Part shown: positions 56,211-64,000 of the stretch, piece after piece
How the letters are laid out: every line of letters starts with the position of its first letter
Numbering within the stretch: position 1 is the first letter of the stretch
Assembly: GCF_000470655.1 (NCBI RefSeq)
Contig: NC_021921.1
Coordinates: 1,922,001 to 1,986,000 of the forward strand
Length of the DNA stretch: 64,000 nt
Source of the DNA: Halorhabdus tiamatea SARL4B
Lineage (GTDB): Archaea > Halobacteriota > Halobacteria > Halobacteriales > Haloarculaceae
Direction of reading: 5' to 3'
The notes under the pieces: generated by a model
Databases searched by the model: none
What the model saw: only the letters and a program-made list of their open reading frames with translations
What the model was told of the DNA's origin: nothing
Position numbers and translations under genes: made by a program

Positions 56211-57227
56211 TCACCCCTGGTTAGACTCCGTGGAGACGTACCGTACCTCGGGGTCGAGGCGCGGCTGGTCGTTCGGCCGGACGGCCGGGCGCAGGCGAAC
56301 CAGGCGACCGTCGGGCCCGGGAAGCGAGCCCTTGATCAGCGCGTAATGCCCCTCGACTTCGCCGTAGTTGACGAAGCCACCCTCGGGGGTGACGTCGTCC
56401 TCGTCGCCGAAGTCGATGAGGCGCTTGTTGAGCTCGGTGCGCTGGTGGTAGCCAGTCTGGCCCTGCTGGGGCACCGTCGAGCGAACCCGCGATGGGTTCC
56501 ACGGGCCCAGGTTGCCGATCCGGCGTCGCCAGCCCTGGCGGGCGTGTTTGCCCTTTCGCTTCTGGACACCCCAGCGCTTGACGGGGCCCTGGGTACCCTT
56601 GCCCTTGGTGACGCCCGCCACGTCGGCGTACTCGCCGGCGCGGAAGACGTCGGTCATGGCGTACTCGCCGCCGTCGGCCACGAGCTCGAGTCCGTGCTCG
56701 AGGCGATCGGCAAGCGAACCGCCGCCGACGCGAGTCTCCATCACGTCGGGTTTGTTCTTCGGGACGCTCGGCAGGTCGCCGGGAACGGTGTGCGTAATGA
56801 GGCGCACGTCCCCGAGTCGACCCGCATCGAGAGCGTCTCTGATCTGTGCCTCTGCGCCGTCGCGGTCCTGCTCTGCAGGGAGATCGATGGCCCGGTCGAG
56901 ATCCTCGTGGAACTCGTCGGTCCAGACCTCCGTGAGCGGTCGCAGGCCGTACGGCGTGTCTTCGTAGGCTCGCAGCGCCACTGCCCGCATCGGCGGGGTT
57001 TCGACGACAGTGACGGGCACGGTTTCCTCCATGCCCTCCCGCGGTGAGTTGGGCTCGTCGTTGATGACAACGACGTGGCTCATGCCGGCCTTGTAGCCGG
57101 CAAAGCCCTGTACGCCCGGCTGGCCCTCGTCGTCGGGCCAACTGTTGAACCGCGGCGTCTCACTGGTCGCCCGCGTGCGCGGACCGTAGCCCAGCGAGCC
57201 TTTGCGTGGTCTGCTTGGTTGTGGCAT
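56211..57227 (-). CDS. rpl3: 50S ribosomal protein L3 (uL3)
   Basis: 338 residues: MPQPSRPRKGSLGYGPRTRA, YKAGMSHVVVINDEPNSPRE and VAGVTKGKGTQGPVKRWGVQ (the W-finger near the peptidyl-transferase centre). First ribosomal gene of the S10 block, eight bases after the methyltransferase gene. Confidence 0.95.
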   Translation of the reverse strand: MPQPSRPRKGSLGYGPRTRATSETPRFNSWPDDEGQPGVQGFAGYKAGMSHVVVINDEPNSPREGMEETVPVTVVETPPMRAVALRAYEDTPYGLRPLTEVWTDEFHEDLDRAIDLPAEQDRDGAEAQIRDALDAGRLGDVRLITHTVPGDLPSVPKNKPDVMETRVGGGSLADRLEHGLELVADGGEYAMTDVFRAGEYADVAGVTKGKGTQGPVKRWGVQKRKGKHARQGWRRRIGNLGPWNPSRVRSTVPQQGQTGYHQRTELNKRLIDFGDEDDVTPEGGFVNYGEVEGHYALIKGSLPGPDGRLVRLRPAVRPNDQPRLDPEVRYVSTESNQG

Positions 57228-57234
57228 CGGATTC

Positions 57235-58140
57235 TCACTCCGTGAGTGTCAGGGGGCCGAGGGTGGCGAACATCGCTTCTTCGGTTCGCACGACCTCGCT
57301 TCCCTGGTTGGGAACCGTATTGAGCCAAAGGTCGAATCGGGGTCCGTCCGATCCTGATCCGGTGACCGTTTCGTCATTCCGTTCCGCCGCGTCGACGGCT
57401 GCCGCCAACTCGTCCACGGTGCACGGGTCGACAGCACCCGGTTCGACGCCGAGGATAGCCGGCAAGCCGCGCTCCGGCGCGCCAAAGGCGACTGTCATGT
57501 CGCCAGCCGACGCGATCGTTCCGACGAGTCGACCGAGTCGCTCGGTCGTGAGCGACTGGCCGTGTCGGGACGCGGCGATCCGCACGCCGGCGTCGGGCCG
57601 CGAGAGCGCAGCGTCAAGGTTCGCACGGTCGACCTGATAGCCCGGTGGGGGCTGATCGACGATCTTCGCGCGAACCGGTCGTCTCGAAGAGATCCTGACG
57701 GTGACGCGTTCCCCCTCACGTATCGTCCGGTCGCCCGGAACGGCGAGGGAGATCGGGTGTTGCATACCGCAATTGACCCGGACGCGCCCATCAGATCCGA
57801 CCTCGGTCACGATTCCCTGTCTTAACGACCCCGAATCGTCCGATCCGGAGCCGGTCTGGGTCGCAACGCGGAGCGGCGGCAGGACGCCGACACACTCCAG
57901 TTCGTCCCGCCTGTCCCAGACCTCCTTTCGGAGGTATGGGGGCGTGGCGGCGTACCGCAGCACGGTTTCGACGAACCCGTCGCCCCATCTCCCCGCCCCG
58001 TCAGGGTCGGGGTAGACGATGAGTCGATCAACCCGGAAGACGGTGGCCGCGCGGGCCACGTAGCCGATCTTCCGGGTCGCCTCACGTTTGTCCTCCGCCT
58101 CGCGGCAGAGCGACGACGGCACGAGTGCGCTTTGCGTCAT
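57235..58140 (-). CDS. SPOUT-class RNA methyltransferase (DUF171 family)
   Basis: 301 residues. MTQSALVPSSLCREAEDKRE followed by VARAATVFRVDRLIVYPDPD, then TPPYLRKEVWDRRDELECVG, and a C-terminal knot-like part (LNTVPNQGSEVVRTEEAMFA). DUF171 proteins form the SPOUT class of trefoil-knot RNA methyltransferases with an inserted OB-like domain. A ribosomal-RNA target is plausible given its place at the head of the ribosomal operon. ATG 58140 is used rather than 58161. A TTTTACGA element about 60 bases upstream may be the promoter of the whole operon. Confidence 0.85.
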   Translation of the reverse strand: MTQSALVPSSLCREAEDKREATRKIGYVARAATVFRVDRLIVYPDPDGAGRWGDGFVETVLRYAATPPYLRKEVWDRRDELECVGVLPPLRVATQTGSGSDDSGSLRQGIVTEVGSDGRVRVNCGMQHPISLAVPGDRTIREGERVTVRISSRRPVRAKIVDQPPPGYQVDRANLDAALSRPDAGVRIAASRHGQSLTTERLGRLVGTIASAGDMTVAFGAPERGLPAILGVEPGAVDPCTVDELAAAVDAAERNDETVTGSGSDGPRFDLWLNTVPNQGSEVVRTEEAMFATLGPLTLTE

Positions 58141-58303
58141 GCCGTGACGCTTCCACGTCACGCCACTAGACTGTGCCGATTACTCGCGGGCGGGGTCGTA
58201 AAAGGATGCCGCTTCCAACCGGTCGTGAGACGCTCTCGCAAGGGATCGCGCCCCACGCGAGTCGGTGGCGCGACGGGGCACTCCCGTCCACGAGATTCGG
58301 AAG

Positions 58304-58313
58304 CCTTATATTT
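58304..58313 (+). promoter_or_regulatory. TATA box of tRNA-Gly
   Basis: CCTTATATTT lies 30-39 bases before the first base of tRNA-Gly, the classic archaeal TATA spacing. Confidence 0.65.
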
Positions 58314-58342
58314 CTCTCCGGCCCCAGTTTGGAATGCACCGT

Positions 58343-58413
58343 GCGACGGTGGTGTAGTGGTATCACAGGACCCTGCCACGGTCCTAACCCGAGTTCAAAT
58401 CTCGGCCGTCGCA
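58343..58413 (+). tRNA. tRNA-Gly (anticodon GCC)
   Basis: 71 bases. Acceptor GCGACGG/CCGTCGC fully paired, D stem GTGT/ATCAC region, anticodon arm AGGAC-CCTGCCACG-GTCCT with anticodon GCC, T arm CCGAG-TTCAAAT-CTCGG, discriminator A. No intron, no encoded CCA. Confidence 0.95.
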
Positions 58414-58840
58414 CTTCTACCGAGCGCAAAACCGCGAGCGACCGCTTTGCGTGTCGCTCGCTTCAGCGCGAGGGTGAATGCGGTAATAGAGATTTGAACT
58501 ACGCGAGTCGCAGCGCGAACGAAGTGAGCGACCGTCTCGCCATCGAGTTCAAATCTCGGCCGTCGCACTTCTACAATTTCAAACCGCGCGGAGCTACGTC
58601 TCGGCGCCATGCTCTGAATTTGCTGAGTGCGCGAACCGAGATTTGAGCACGCCAGTCGCACCCCCGGAACGGCCGACCAGCGGGAGGCCACACGCCCGGA
58701 ACGTCTGACATCTGTTCAAATTCCGATCGACGGAGTCGATCGACGTTCACCTCGCTTGCGCTCGGTGAACTCTCGGCCGTCGCACCTTCTTCAACTCAAA
58801 TCCACAAGCGACGCGTTTCATCGCGTCGCAACAGCCTACA
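58414..58840. other. Gene-free region with partial tRNA-Gly copies
   Basis: About 430 bases. The stretch from the tRNA T loop to eight bases past its end (58390-58420) is repeated exactly at 58544-58574 (31 bases, 154 away). A shorter copy of the acceptor end (TCTCGGCCGTCGCA) is at 58771-58784. Also holds GAGCGAACGAAGTGAGCG-type palindromes. The open frames here are translations of these repeats. Confidence 0.65.
58544..58574 (+). repeat. 31-base exact copy of the tRNA-Gly 3' end and flank
   Basis: Identical to 58390-58420: begins CGAGTTCAAATCTCGG and ends with GCACTTCTAC beyond the tRNA. Looks like an attachment-site duplication left by an integrated element, or a short tandem duplication. 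Confidence 0.7.
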
Positions 58841-59305
58841 TCACTCGATCAGCAGCCGATCCCATATTCTCCGAAGGATCACCATGCCTCCCATGAGGAC
58901 GGAAAGAACACCGCCAAGGAAGACAGCAGCCATTCCGACCAACACAAGCGGGAAGCCCCACGAGGTGCCGTCGAAAGCGAGCAGACTAGAGGAGTAGCGG
59001 TCACCCTGGTACAGTATCACTTTCCCACTCAGGGTATCTACCAGCTCGGTATCGTTGCAAAACTTCGTCGTGTTACCCGCGAGTGTTTCCCTGAAAAGGT
59101 CCTGCTCGGCAGACGAAAGGTTCTCGAAGGCCACTTCTTCGATAGGCGGGTGCACCGATTCGTCTGCACTCATCTGCTCGATCATTATCATATGTCCCGA
59201 CGTACAGGCACTGGATTCCTGATACATGCCCACACCATAGGCGAGACCACCGCTGAGCAGGAGGCCGAGACCGAGCAGCAGACCCAGCCGCGAACTCGAA
59301 CCCAT
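58841..59305 (-). CDS. Membrane protein of unknown function
   Basis: 154 residues, one hydrophobic segment at each end: about 7-27 (GLLLGLGLLLSGGLAYGVGM) and about 119-145 (PLVLVGMAAVFLGGVLSVLMG). Between them an extracytoplasmic domain with two cysteines (SSACTSG and TKFCNDT), probably a disulfide. Topology in-out-in. No family recognised. Confidence 0.65.
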   Translation of the reverse strand: MGSSSRLGLLLGLGLLLSGGLAYGVGMYQESSACTSGHMIMIEQMSADESVHPPIEEVAFENLSSAEQDLFRETLAGNTTKFCNDTELVDTLSGKVILYQGDRYSSSLLAFDGTSWGFPLVLVGMAAVFLGGVLSVLMGGMVILRRIWDRLLIE

Positions 59306-59456
59306 ATGTCGCCCGTCAATTGGCCCTCATATGTGTTTTCTGGTCAACACACCCCCGTTGAGCCAGTCGATTCTCCCGCCAGAAGACAAATCCAGTTGGA
59401 GACGACTGTTGCGAAGTGACCCAAATGTTCATTCCCGAGCCAACACAGTATCACTC

Positions 59457-59789
59457 ATGAAACGACGACTCGCCATCGGGATCCTCACCGGCGCGTTCCT
59501 CGGCATCTTCTGCATCGTCGGCGTCGGCCTCCGGATCGGCTTCGCGGGCAACGAACTGTTCCTGTTCTCGATGTGGTACAATCGCGTTGTGATGGGGCTC
59601 GTGATCGGGCTGGCAGGCGGGCTCCAGGTCGTCGATTCGAAGTACAACGTCTACGTCAGGGGCTTGCTGTTGGGACTCGTGGTGTCCGCGGCGGTCACGT
59701 TCACCAGCGAGTTGCGCGACCTCCCGAGTTTCGCCGCCGGCGTTGCCTACGGCGTGATCATCGACTGGGTCGCAACCAGATACAGTTGA
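59457..59789 (+). CDS. Small integral membrane protein
   Basis: 110 residues, three to four hydrophobic segments: 6-28 (AIGILTGAFLGIFCIVGVGL), 43-60 (RVVMGLVIGLAGGLQVV), 70-85 and 92-105. ATG 59457 (MKRRLAIGILTG) has the typical basic N-terminus; the upstream frame to 59331 is not supported. No family recognised. Confidence 0.6.
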   Translation: MKRRLAIGILTGAFLGIFCIVGVGLRIGFAGNELFLFSMWYNRVVMGLVIGLAGGLQVVDSKYNVYVRGLLLGLVVSAAVTFTSELRDLPSFAAGVAYGVIIDWVATRYS

Positions 59790-60357
59790 TTGAACGGCAG
59801 AATGGCGTGAAGTATTGCAGTCAATACGGTCTTGTTTGGAAGCAATATTTCTGACGTTAGAGTGGTTCTCTCTTCGGATTAGTAGAAATCTCTCGGTCCG
59901 CTCGCGCACGCTCAGCAGGATATCCTCGCTTCGCTCGGATAGGGGCCGCTGAGACGCACGCGACCTGAGCGGTCGGTGTACACCGACCGCCTTATAACGT
60001 GGCGGCGAAGCCACCACGCTGCCCTCGCCCTTTCAATCCACCAGGAATTCGGTCACATAGCTGATCTACGCACATTATTCGCCTGGTGGATCGAAAGGGC
60101 GAACCCGTCTCGCGCGTCGCTGAGTGACCCCTATTCGAGCGAGTATGGCGAGCGAGAATATGTCACTCAGCGGCCGAGAGCGGGTGAGGGCTTTCTACCG
60201 CTTCTCGATAGTGGTCCTGAACACAGTGAAATCAAGCGTCAAACCAAGGCCGCCAACACAGAAAGCCCCCGTCGAATCCAGCCACACAGCAGATCATCCC
60301 CAAAGCGCCACGTGCCGCGATGCAAGGACGTATCCCCGTGTCGCACCTCTATCACCC
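59790..60357. other. 568-base intergenic region containing a nested palindromic element
   Basis: No gene. Contains the inverted-repeat element listed separately and, before it, the GGATATCCTCGCTTCGCTCGG-like palindrome. Open frames starting upstream of the FKBP gene (60124-60831) are shadows. Confidence 0.5.
59934..60139. repeat. Nested inverted-repeat element, about 206 bases
   Basis: Outer imperfect arms at 59934-59953 and 60120-60139 (16 of 20 match). Inner arms TCGCCCTTTCAATCCACCAG-g at 60025-60045 and its complement at 60082-60102 (20 of 21). Between them is a 22-base perfect palindrome at 59969-59990 (core CGGTCGGTGTACACCGACCG). A CTGAGTGAC/GTCACTCAG pair follows at 60120-60128 and 60162-60170. 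Arrangement resembles a non-autonomous transposable element or a large multi-stem RNA. Confidence 0.6.
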
Positions 60358-60831
60358 ATGACGATAGCTACTGGCGATTCAGTCAGCATCGAGTATACAG
60401 GACGGCTCGAGGACGGGACCGTCTTCGACACCTCCCGGGAGTCAGTCGCCGAGGAGACCGAACTGGCCGACGAACAGCCGGACCGTGAGTTCACGCCGCT
60501 GACGGTCGAAGTCGGCGCTGGGCAGGTCATCGACGGGTTGGAGGACGCACTCATCGGCATGGAGCCGGGCGATACGCCGACTGTCAGGATCCCGCCGGAG
60601 AAAGGCTACGGCGAGTGGTCCGAGGAGCGCGTCCGGACGTTCGATCCGGCCGAACTCAGCCAGCAACTCGGTGACGAGCAGCCCGAGGAGGGGATGTTCC
60701 TCCAGACCCAGGACGGCAATCTCGCCGAAATTACCGAAGTAACGGACGAGGTCATCCGCGTCGACTTCAATCCGCAACTCGCGGGCGAGACCCTGGAGTT
60801 CGACATCGAAGTCGTCTCCGTCGCCAACTGA
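60358..60831 (+). CDS. FKBP-type peptidyl-prolyl isomerase (SlyD-like)
   Basis: 157 residues: MTIATGDSVSIEYTGRLEDG then TVEVGAGQVIDGLEDALIGM and PEKGYGEWSEERVRTFDPAE. The split FKBP plus insert-in-flap domain (about 80-130, VRTFDPAELSQQLGDEQPEE) is the SlyD type. It catalyses proline cis-trans isomerisation and acts as a holding chaperone. SlyD in bacteria also delivers nickel to hydrogenase, but no His-rich tail is present here, and its own link to the hyp genes is not shown. Confidence 0.93.
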   Translation: MTIATGDSVSIEYTGRLEDGTVFDTSRESVAEETELADEQPDREFTPLTVEVGAGQVIDGLEDALIGMEPGDTPTVRIPPEKGYGEWSEERVRTFDPAELSQQLGDEQPEEGMFLQTQDGNLAEITEVTDEVIRVDFNPQLAGETLEFDIEVVSVAN

Positions 60832-60845
60832 AGCGGTCGATCTAC

Positions 60846-61091
60846 TCAGTAAAGATACTGGTCAGCTTTCTTTGCGGTGATCGAGGAGTCGGCTGTCGGA
60901 TCTTTCGAGGGTTTTGAGAAGAACGGATCGTCCGGATCGTGTTTTCCATGACGGTTCACGTACTCCCTCACGGCTTTCCGAAGTGCGTCTTGGAGGGACA
61001 GATCGTTCTCTGTTGCCACCCGTCGCAACCGTTCGTATTCGCCCTCTTCGAGTCGTGTCTGAACGACAGCCGAGGCTTCGTCGTTCGACAT
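60846..61091 (-). CDS. VapB-like antitoxin without a neighbouring toxin
   Basis: 81 residues: MSNDEASAVVQTRLEEGEYE, LRRVATENDLSLQDALRKAV, then REYVNRHGKHDPDDPFFSKP and a short basic/acidic tail KKADQYLY. The first half is a ribbon-helix-helix-type DNA-binding fold as in haloarchaeal VapB proteins; the second half would bind a PIN toxin. No VapC follows (only noncoding bases to the next gene). Confidence 0.6.
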   Translation of the reverse strand: MSNDEASAVVQTRLEEGEYERLRRVATENDLSLQDALRKAVREYVNRHGKHDPDDPFFSKPSKDPTADSSITAKKADQYLY

Positions 61092-61305
61092 AGTTCGTGA
61101 AGGTATATTTTCAGGAGCAAGCATTTAGCTCTCTCGGATACGACCACTTACAGAGATATTCTCTTCCCGAACGCTAGTGGAATCCGTTCTCGAAAGCGGC
61201 TGCCTTCGTCGAACGAGTCGAATCGAAGATTCGCCAGTTCGATCCGGCTCAGGCCGAATCGAACGCCGGCAGACTCACTTCGTTCGTCTGTCGAGCCCGA
61301 CGAAG

Positions 61306-62544
61306 CTACGCTTCGTCGAAGACAGTCTCGCCCTCGACCTTGTACTCCTCGACGGCGTCGAGATCGAGCGTCAGGCCGAGCCCGGGCTTCTCGGGGATCG
61401 CCATCGAGCCGTCCTCGATCAGGCCGTCCTCTTCGACCAGATCCTCCCACCAGCCGAGTTCGTAGGAGTGGTACTCGACGGCCAGCGCGTTGGGGATCGC
61501 CGCGCCAACCTGCGCGGAGGCCATCGTCGCGATCGGCGAGCCGACGTTGTGCATCGCGACAGGGATGTAGTAGGTGTCGGCCAGATCGGCGATCTTCTTG
61601 GTTTCGCGCATCCCGCCCACTCGGGGCACGTCGGGCGCGATGATGTCGACGGCCTGTTCTTCGAGCAGGCGGCGCTGGCCGTGCTTGCGGTAGACGTTCT
61701 CGCCGACGGCGATCGGGGTGGTCGTCGACTGGGTGACCTCCCGCTGGACGTCGTGGTTCTCCGGCGGAACGGGGTCTTCGAGCCACCAGACGTCGAGTGG
61801 CTCGATCTCCTCGGCGAGGCGCTTGGCGCTACCGCCGGTGAACGACCAGTGGCAGTCGAAGGCGACCTCGGCCGTTTCGCCGACGCGCTCGGTCGTCGCG
61901 CGGACGATCTCGGCCTTGTGCTCGATCTCGGGTTGGCTGAGGTGGCGATTGGCCGAGTCCTTCTCGTGGCCGCTCGGGACGTCCAGATCGAACTTGATCG
62001 CGTCGTAGCCCAGGTCCGCGACGACGCGCTCGGCCTCGTCGGCGCAGGCCTGCGGGTCGGCCTCGTCTTCAGTGTGGAGGTCACAGTAGACCCGGACGTC
62101 GTCGCGGTACTTCCCCCCGAGGAGCTGGTAGGCTGGAACGTCCAGGAGCTTGCCGGCGAGGTCGTGCAGCGCGATCTCGATGCCGGAGACGGCGTGGATC
62201 GTCACGCCGGCGATCGACCCTTCGCCCGACATCTTCTGAACCATGTGTTCGTAGAGACGATCGATGTCCAGCGGGTTCTCACCGACAATGAACGGTTTCA
62301 GGCGCTCGACGAGTTCCGGGACGCCCGCGCCCCAGTAGGCTTCTCCCGTGCCGACGACGCCCGCGTCGGTGTAGACCCGCACGAGCGTCCAGGGGTAGTT
62401 GCCGTCGACCATCGTCGTCTGGACGTCGGTGATCTCGACATCGCGCGGGCCGCGGTCTGCGGTGACGCCCATCGTCTCCGAAGAGAGGTCTCGCATCGTG
62501 TACTCGGCGTTCGGGTCGCTGAGCTGGGAGTAATCGATCGGCAT
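61306..62544 (-). CDS. Sugar-acid dehydratase, mandelate-racemase/enolase superfamily (D-xylonate or gluconate dehydratase type)
   Basis: 412 residues, an enolase-superfamily barrel with acid/base lysine in DAIKFDLDVP and metal ligands in AFDCHWSFTG (Asp), WWLEDPVPPEN (Glu) and AVGENVYRKHG (Glu). The catalytic His is in HNVGSP. The start YSQLSDPNAEYTMRDLSSETMG and the 412-residue length match the haloarchaeal enzymes that dehydrate gluconate, galactonate or xylonate to the 2-keto-3-deoxy acid (semi-phosphorylative Entner-Doudoroff or xylose pathway). The exact sugar cannot be told. It is divergent from the next gene. Confidence 0.85.
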   Translation of the reverse strand: MPIDYSQLSDPNAEYTMRDLSSETMGVTADRGPRDVEITDVQTTMVDGNYPWTLVRVYTDAGVVGTGEAYWGAGVPELVERLKPFIVGENPLDIDRLYEHMVQKMSGEGSIAGVTIHAVSGIEIALHDLAGKLLDVPAYQLLGGKYRDDVRVYCDLHTEDEADPQACADEAERVVADLGYDAIKFDLDVPSGHEKDSANRHLSQPEIEHKAEIVRATTERVGETAEVAFDCHWSFTGGSAKRLAEEIEPLDVWWLEDPVPPENHDVQREVTQSTTTPIAVGENVYRKHGQRRLLEEQAVDIIAPDVPRVGGMRETKKIADLADTYYIPVAMHNVGSPIATMASAQVGAAIPNALAVEYHSYELGWWEDLVEEDGLIEDGSMAIPEKPGLGLTLDLDAVEEYKVEGETVFDEA

Positions 62545-62678
62545 ACCTGATGATCTCCGGTGGGCGGTTTATGCCTTGCGCGACGAGTGTGACGACCAGA
62601 GACGAACAACGCGATCACACTCTGTCTGTGAATCCGTCTCGCCAACGTTTTAGGACGAGGCAGCCAGAAGGTTCGCGT

Positions 62679-63182
62679 ATGGTGAGGCGTCACTGGCTGT
62701 ATTTCGTGGGATTCGTTCTCTCGGGCGTGGGCCTCGTTGGTGTGACACTGCTGGGACTCGTCGACGCGGTGTCGGTCCTGTCCGGCGGCGTCTACTACGG
62801 CGAGGAGTTCGTCGTGTTGGCGATGCTCGGTGAAGCTGTCGAATGGGTGGTGGCCGCGGTCGTTTTCGGCGTGTTCGCCGTAGCCTTCCTCGCAGCGACG
62901 GTCGTCTCAGTCCTTCGGAACACGTCGATCCACCGCAACGACTGGCTGGCGTCGATCGTCGAGCGACTCGAGCACGAGTACCCGATACTCCGGCAGTTCG
63001 ACGTCGCCGAGAAGGTCGAGCCGACGACAGCGGACCGCAAACAGACACTCAAACAGCAGTACGTCGACGGCGACATATCGGACGCGGAGTTCGAACGCGA
63101 GATGGAGCGGTTGCTCGACGACGGTGACGGGAACGAGAAGTCGACGGCCAACACTGCCACGTCGATCGAGATCGAGGACTGA
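62679..63182 (+). CDS. Membrane protein with SHOCT-like C-terminus
   Basis: 167 residues. Two membrane segments (8-30, YFVGFVLSGVGLVGVTLLG, and 51-80, GEAVEWVVAAVVFGVFAVAFL). The C-terminus contains RKQTLKQQYVDGDISDAEFE then REMERLL, the short helical SHOCT/oligomerisation pattern (Y.xGxISxxEFExxxxxLL). ATG 62679. It is divergent from the dehydratase. Function unknown. Confidence 0.75.
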   Translation: MVRRHWLYFVGFVLSGVGLVGVTLLGLVDAVSVLSGGVYYGEEFVVLAMLGEAVEWVVAAVVFGVFAVAFLAATVVSVLRNTSIHRNDWLASIVERLEHEYPILRQFDVAEKVEPTTADRKQTLKQQYVDGDISDAEFEREMERLLDDGDGNEKSTANTATSIEIED

Positions 63183-63296
63183 CCGGCGGCCACAGGCCCC
63201 CACCGAGCGAGTGGGGGCTGTTCACGGCCCGACTCCCGCCCTTGCGTTCCGGGGGCAGAAGATTCACAAAGCACTCGAGCGAATATTCCGGTAGCG

Positions 63297-64000
63297 ATGT
63301 CCAAAGAGACATCTACACGACGGCGATTCCTCGAGCTCGGTGGGGTAGCGCTCGCGACTGGGATCGCTGGCTGTGCGACATCAAAGTCGGCACCCGACGC
63401 GTCGGAGACAGCGTCGCCGACGGTGACCACGACTGAGGGGCCCACTGAAGCGGACACCGCCGACAGTCCCTACACCCAGGTATACCAGGATGCCATCTCC
63501 TCGGTCACGACGGTCCAGACGACGACCGGCCAGGGGACTGGCTTCCAGTACGACGCGAATCACGTCGTCACGAACGCCCACGTGGTCGGGACGGCGAGCG
63601 AAGCGCAAGTCCGCTTTCACGACGGCACGTGGGCGAGCGGGTCGGTGAAGGGAACGGATCCCCACAGCGACCTCGCCGTGATCGAACCCGAGACGGTGCC
63701 CGATTCCTCGCGGCCACTCCCGTTCAGCGACGAGCCGCCGACGATCGGCCAGGAGGTCGTCGTCATCGGCAACCCGTACAACCTCGACGGCTCAGTCACG
63801 TCGGGGATCGTCAGCGGGACCGACCGGCTGATCCCCTCGCCAGCGGGCTATCAGATTCCGGACGCGATCCAGACCGACGCGGCGGTGAACCCGGGCAACA
63901 GCGGCGGTCCTCTGATGAATCTCGACGGCTCCGTGGTGGGCGTCGTGAACTCGAAGCAGGGCGACAGCATCGCCTTCGGAATCTCGGCCGCGCTGACTCG
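63297..64000 (+). CDS. HtrA/DegP-like serine protease, Tat lipoprotein (3' end beyond window)
   Basis: The first 234 residues. Tat signal with twin arginines (RRRFLELGG at 8-16) and lipobox Cys26 (IAGC), so it acts at the outer face of the membrane. A Thr/Ser/Glu-rich linker follows. The trypsin-like domain shows His95 (TNAHVVG), Asp125 (PHSDLAVI) and Ser202 (NPGNSGGP), the catalytic triad. A PDZ domain should follow beyond the window. Start ATG 63297 (MSKETSTRRRF). Role in protein quality control at the cell surface. Confidence 0.9.
   Translation, partial: MSKETSTRRRFLELGGVALATGIAGCATSKSAPDASETASPTVTTTEGPTEADTADSPYTQVYQDAISSVTTVQTTTGQGTGFQYDANHVVTNAHVVGTASEAQVRFHDGTWASGSVKGTDPHSDLAVIEPETVPDSSRPLPFSDEPPTIGQEVVVIGNPYNLDGSVTSGIVSGTDRLIPSPAGYQIPDAIQTDAAVNPGNSGGPLMNLDGSVVGVVNSKQGDSIAFGISAALT

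Noticed and set aside
60025-60102. Possible CRISPR repeat pair (TTTCAATCCACCAGG and its complement)
   Set aside because: The two copies are inverted, not direct, and there is no array.

Overview
The window is chromosomal DNA of a haloarchaeon. The evidence is the GC-rich, strongly acidic coding sequence, the Tat-type lipoprotein signals, the archaeal S10/spc ribosomal order (with rpl32e, rpl19e, rps4e and the RNase P gene rnp1), the archaeal DUF106-cmk-cbf5 module and the TATA-like promoters. The genus cannot be fixed from the sequence alone. Possession of a hydrogenase-maturation (hyp) set together with sugar-acid catabolism suggests a facultatively anaerobic, carbohydrate-using lineage.

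Layout. 1-4.2 kb: a dipeptide/oligopeptide ABC transporter (permease cut by the left edge, Tat-lipoprotein binding protein) with a HEAT-repeat gene facing the other way between them. 4.2-15.7 kb: small proteins, a saccharopine-dehydrogenase-like reductase, uvrB, a beta-RFAP-synthase homologue, a DICT-domain sensor bracketed by IS200/IS605-like end hairpins, a receiver/PAS histidine kinase, and ilvD. 15.8-17.4 kb: a lower-GC pocket with two small membrane proteins (PH domain, YccF). 17.4-28.1 kb: a MATE exporter, hypF, a tandem pair of MFS transporters, and the hypC-hypD-hypE-hypA-hypB operon for [NiFe]-hydrogenase maturation. No hydrogenase structural genes lie in the window. 28.4-34.5 kb: a DUF1508 protein, a Ca2+-type P-ATPase, a PiT phosphate permease, a universal stress protein and a type IV pilin.

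34.5-58.4 kb is the translation and housekeeping block, nearly all on the minus strand. It runs from a SPOUT methyltransferase through rpl3 to secY (23 ribosomal/RNase P genes, mostly overlapping or within 10 bases). After an interruption by hemH, hemE and a histidine kinase with a glycan-binding-like C-terminal domain, it continues as adk, DUF106/Oxa1-like, cmk, cbf5 and tRNA-Pro(GGG). tRNA-Gly(GCC) lies just beyond the upstream end. Both tRNA genes have a partial copy of their own 3' half about 155 bases downstream.

58.4-64 kb: repeat-rich intergenic DNA, two small membrane proteins, an FKBP-type prolyl isomerase, an unpaired VapB-like antitoxin, a sugar-acid dehydratase (XacD/gluconate dehydratase type), a SHOCT-like membrane protein and a Tat-lipoprotein HtrA protease cut by the right edge.

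The least ordinary items are: the hyp locus with its embedded MFS pair and the repeat-bearing N-terminus of HypE; the kinase-lectin-like fusion; the two-fold duplicated helix-hairpin-helix extension of L32e; a frameshifted gene near tRNA-Pro; and several unexplained palindromic or repeated intergenic elements.
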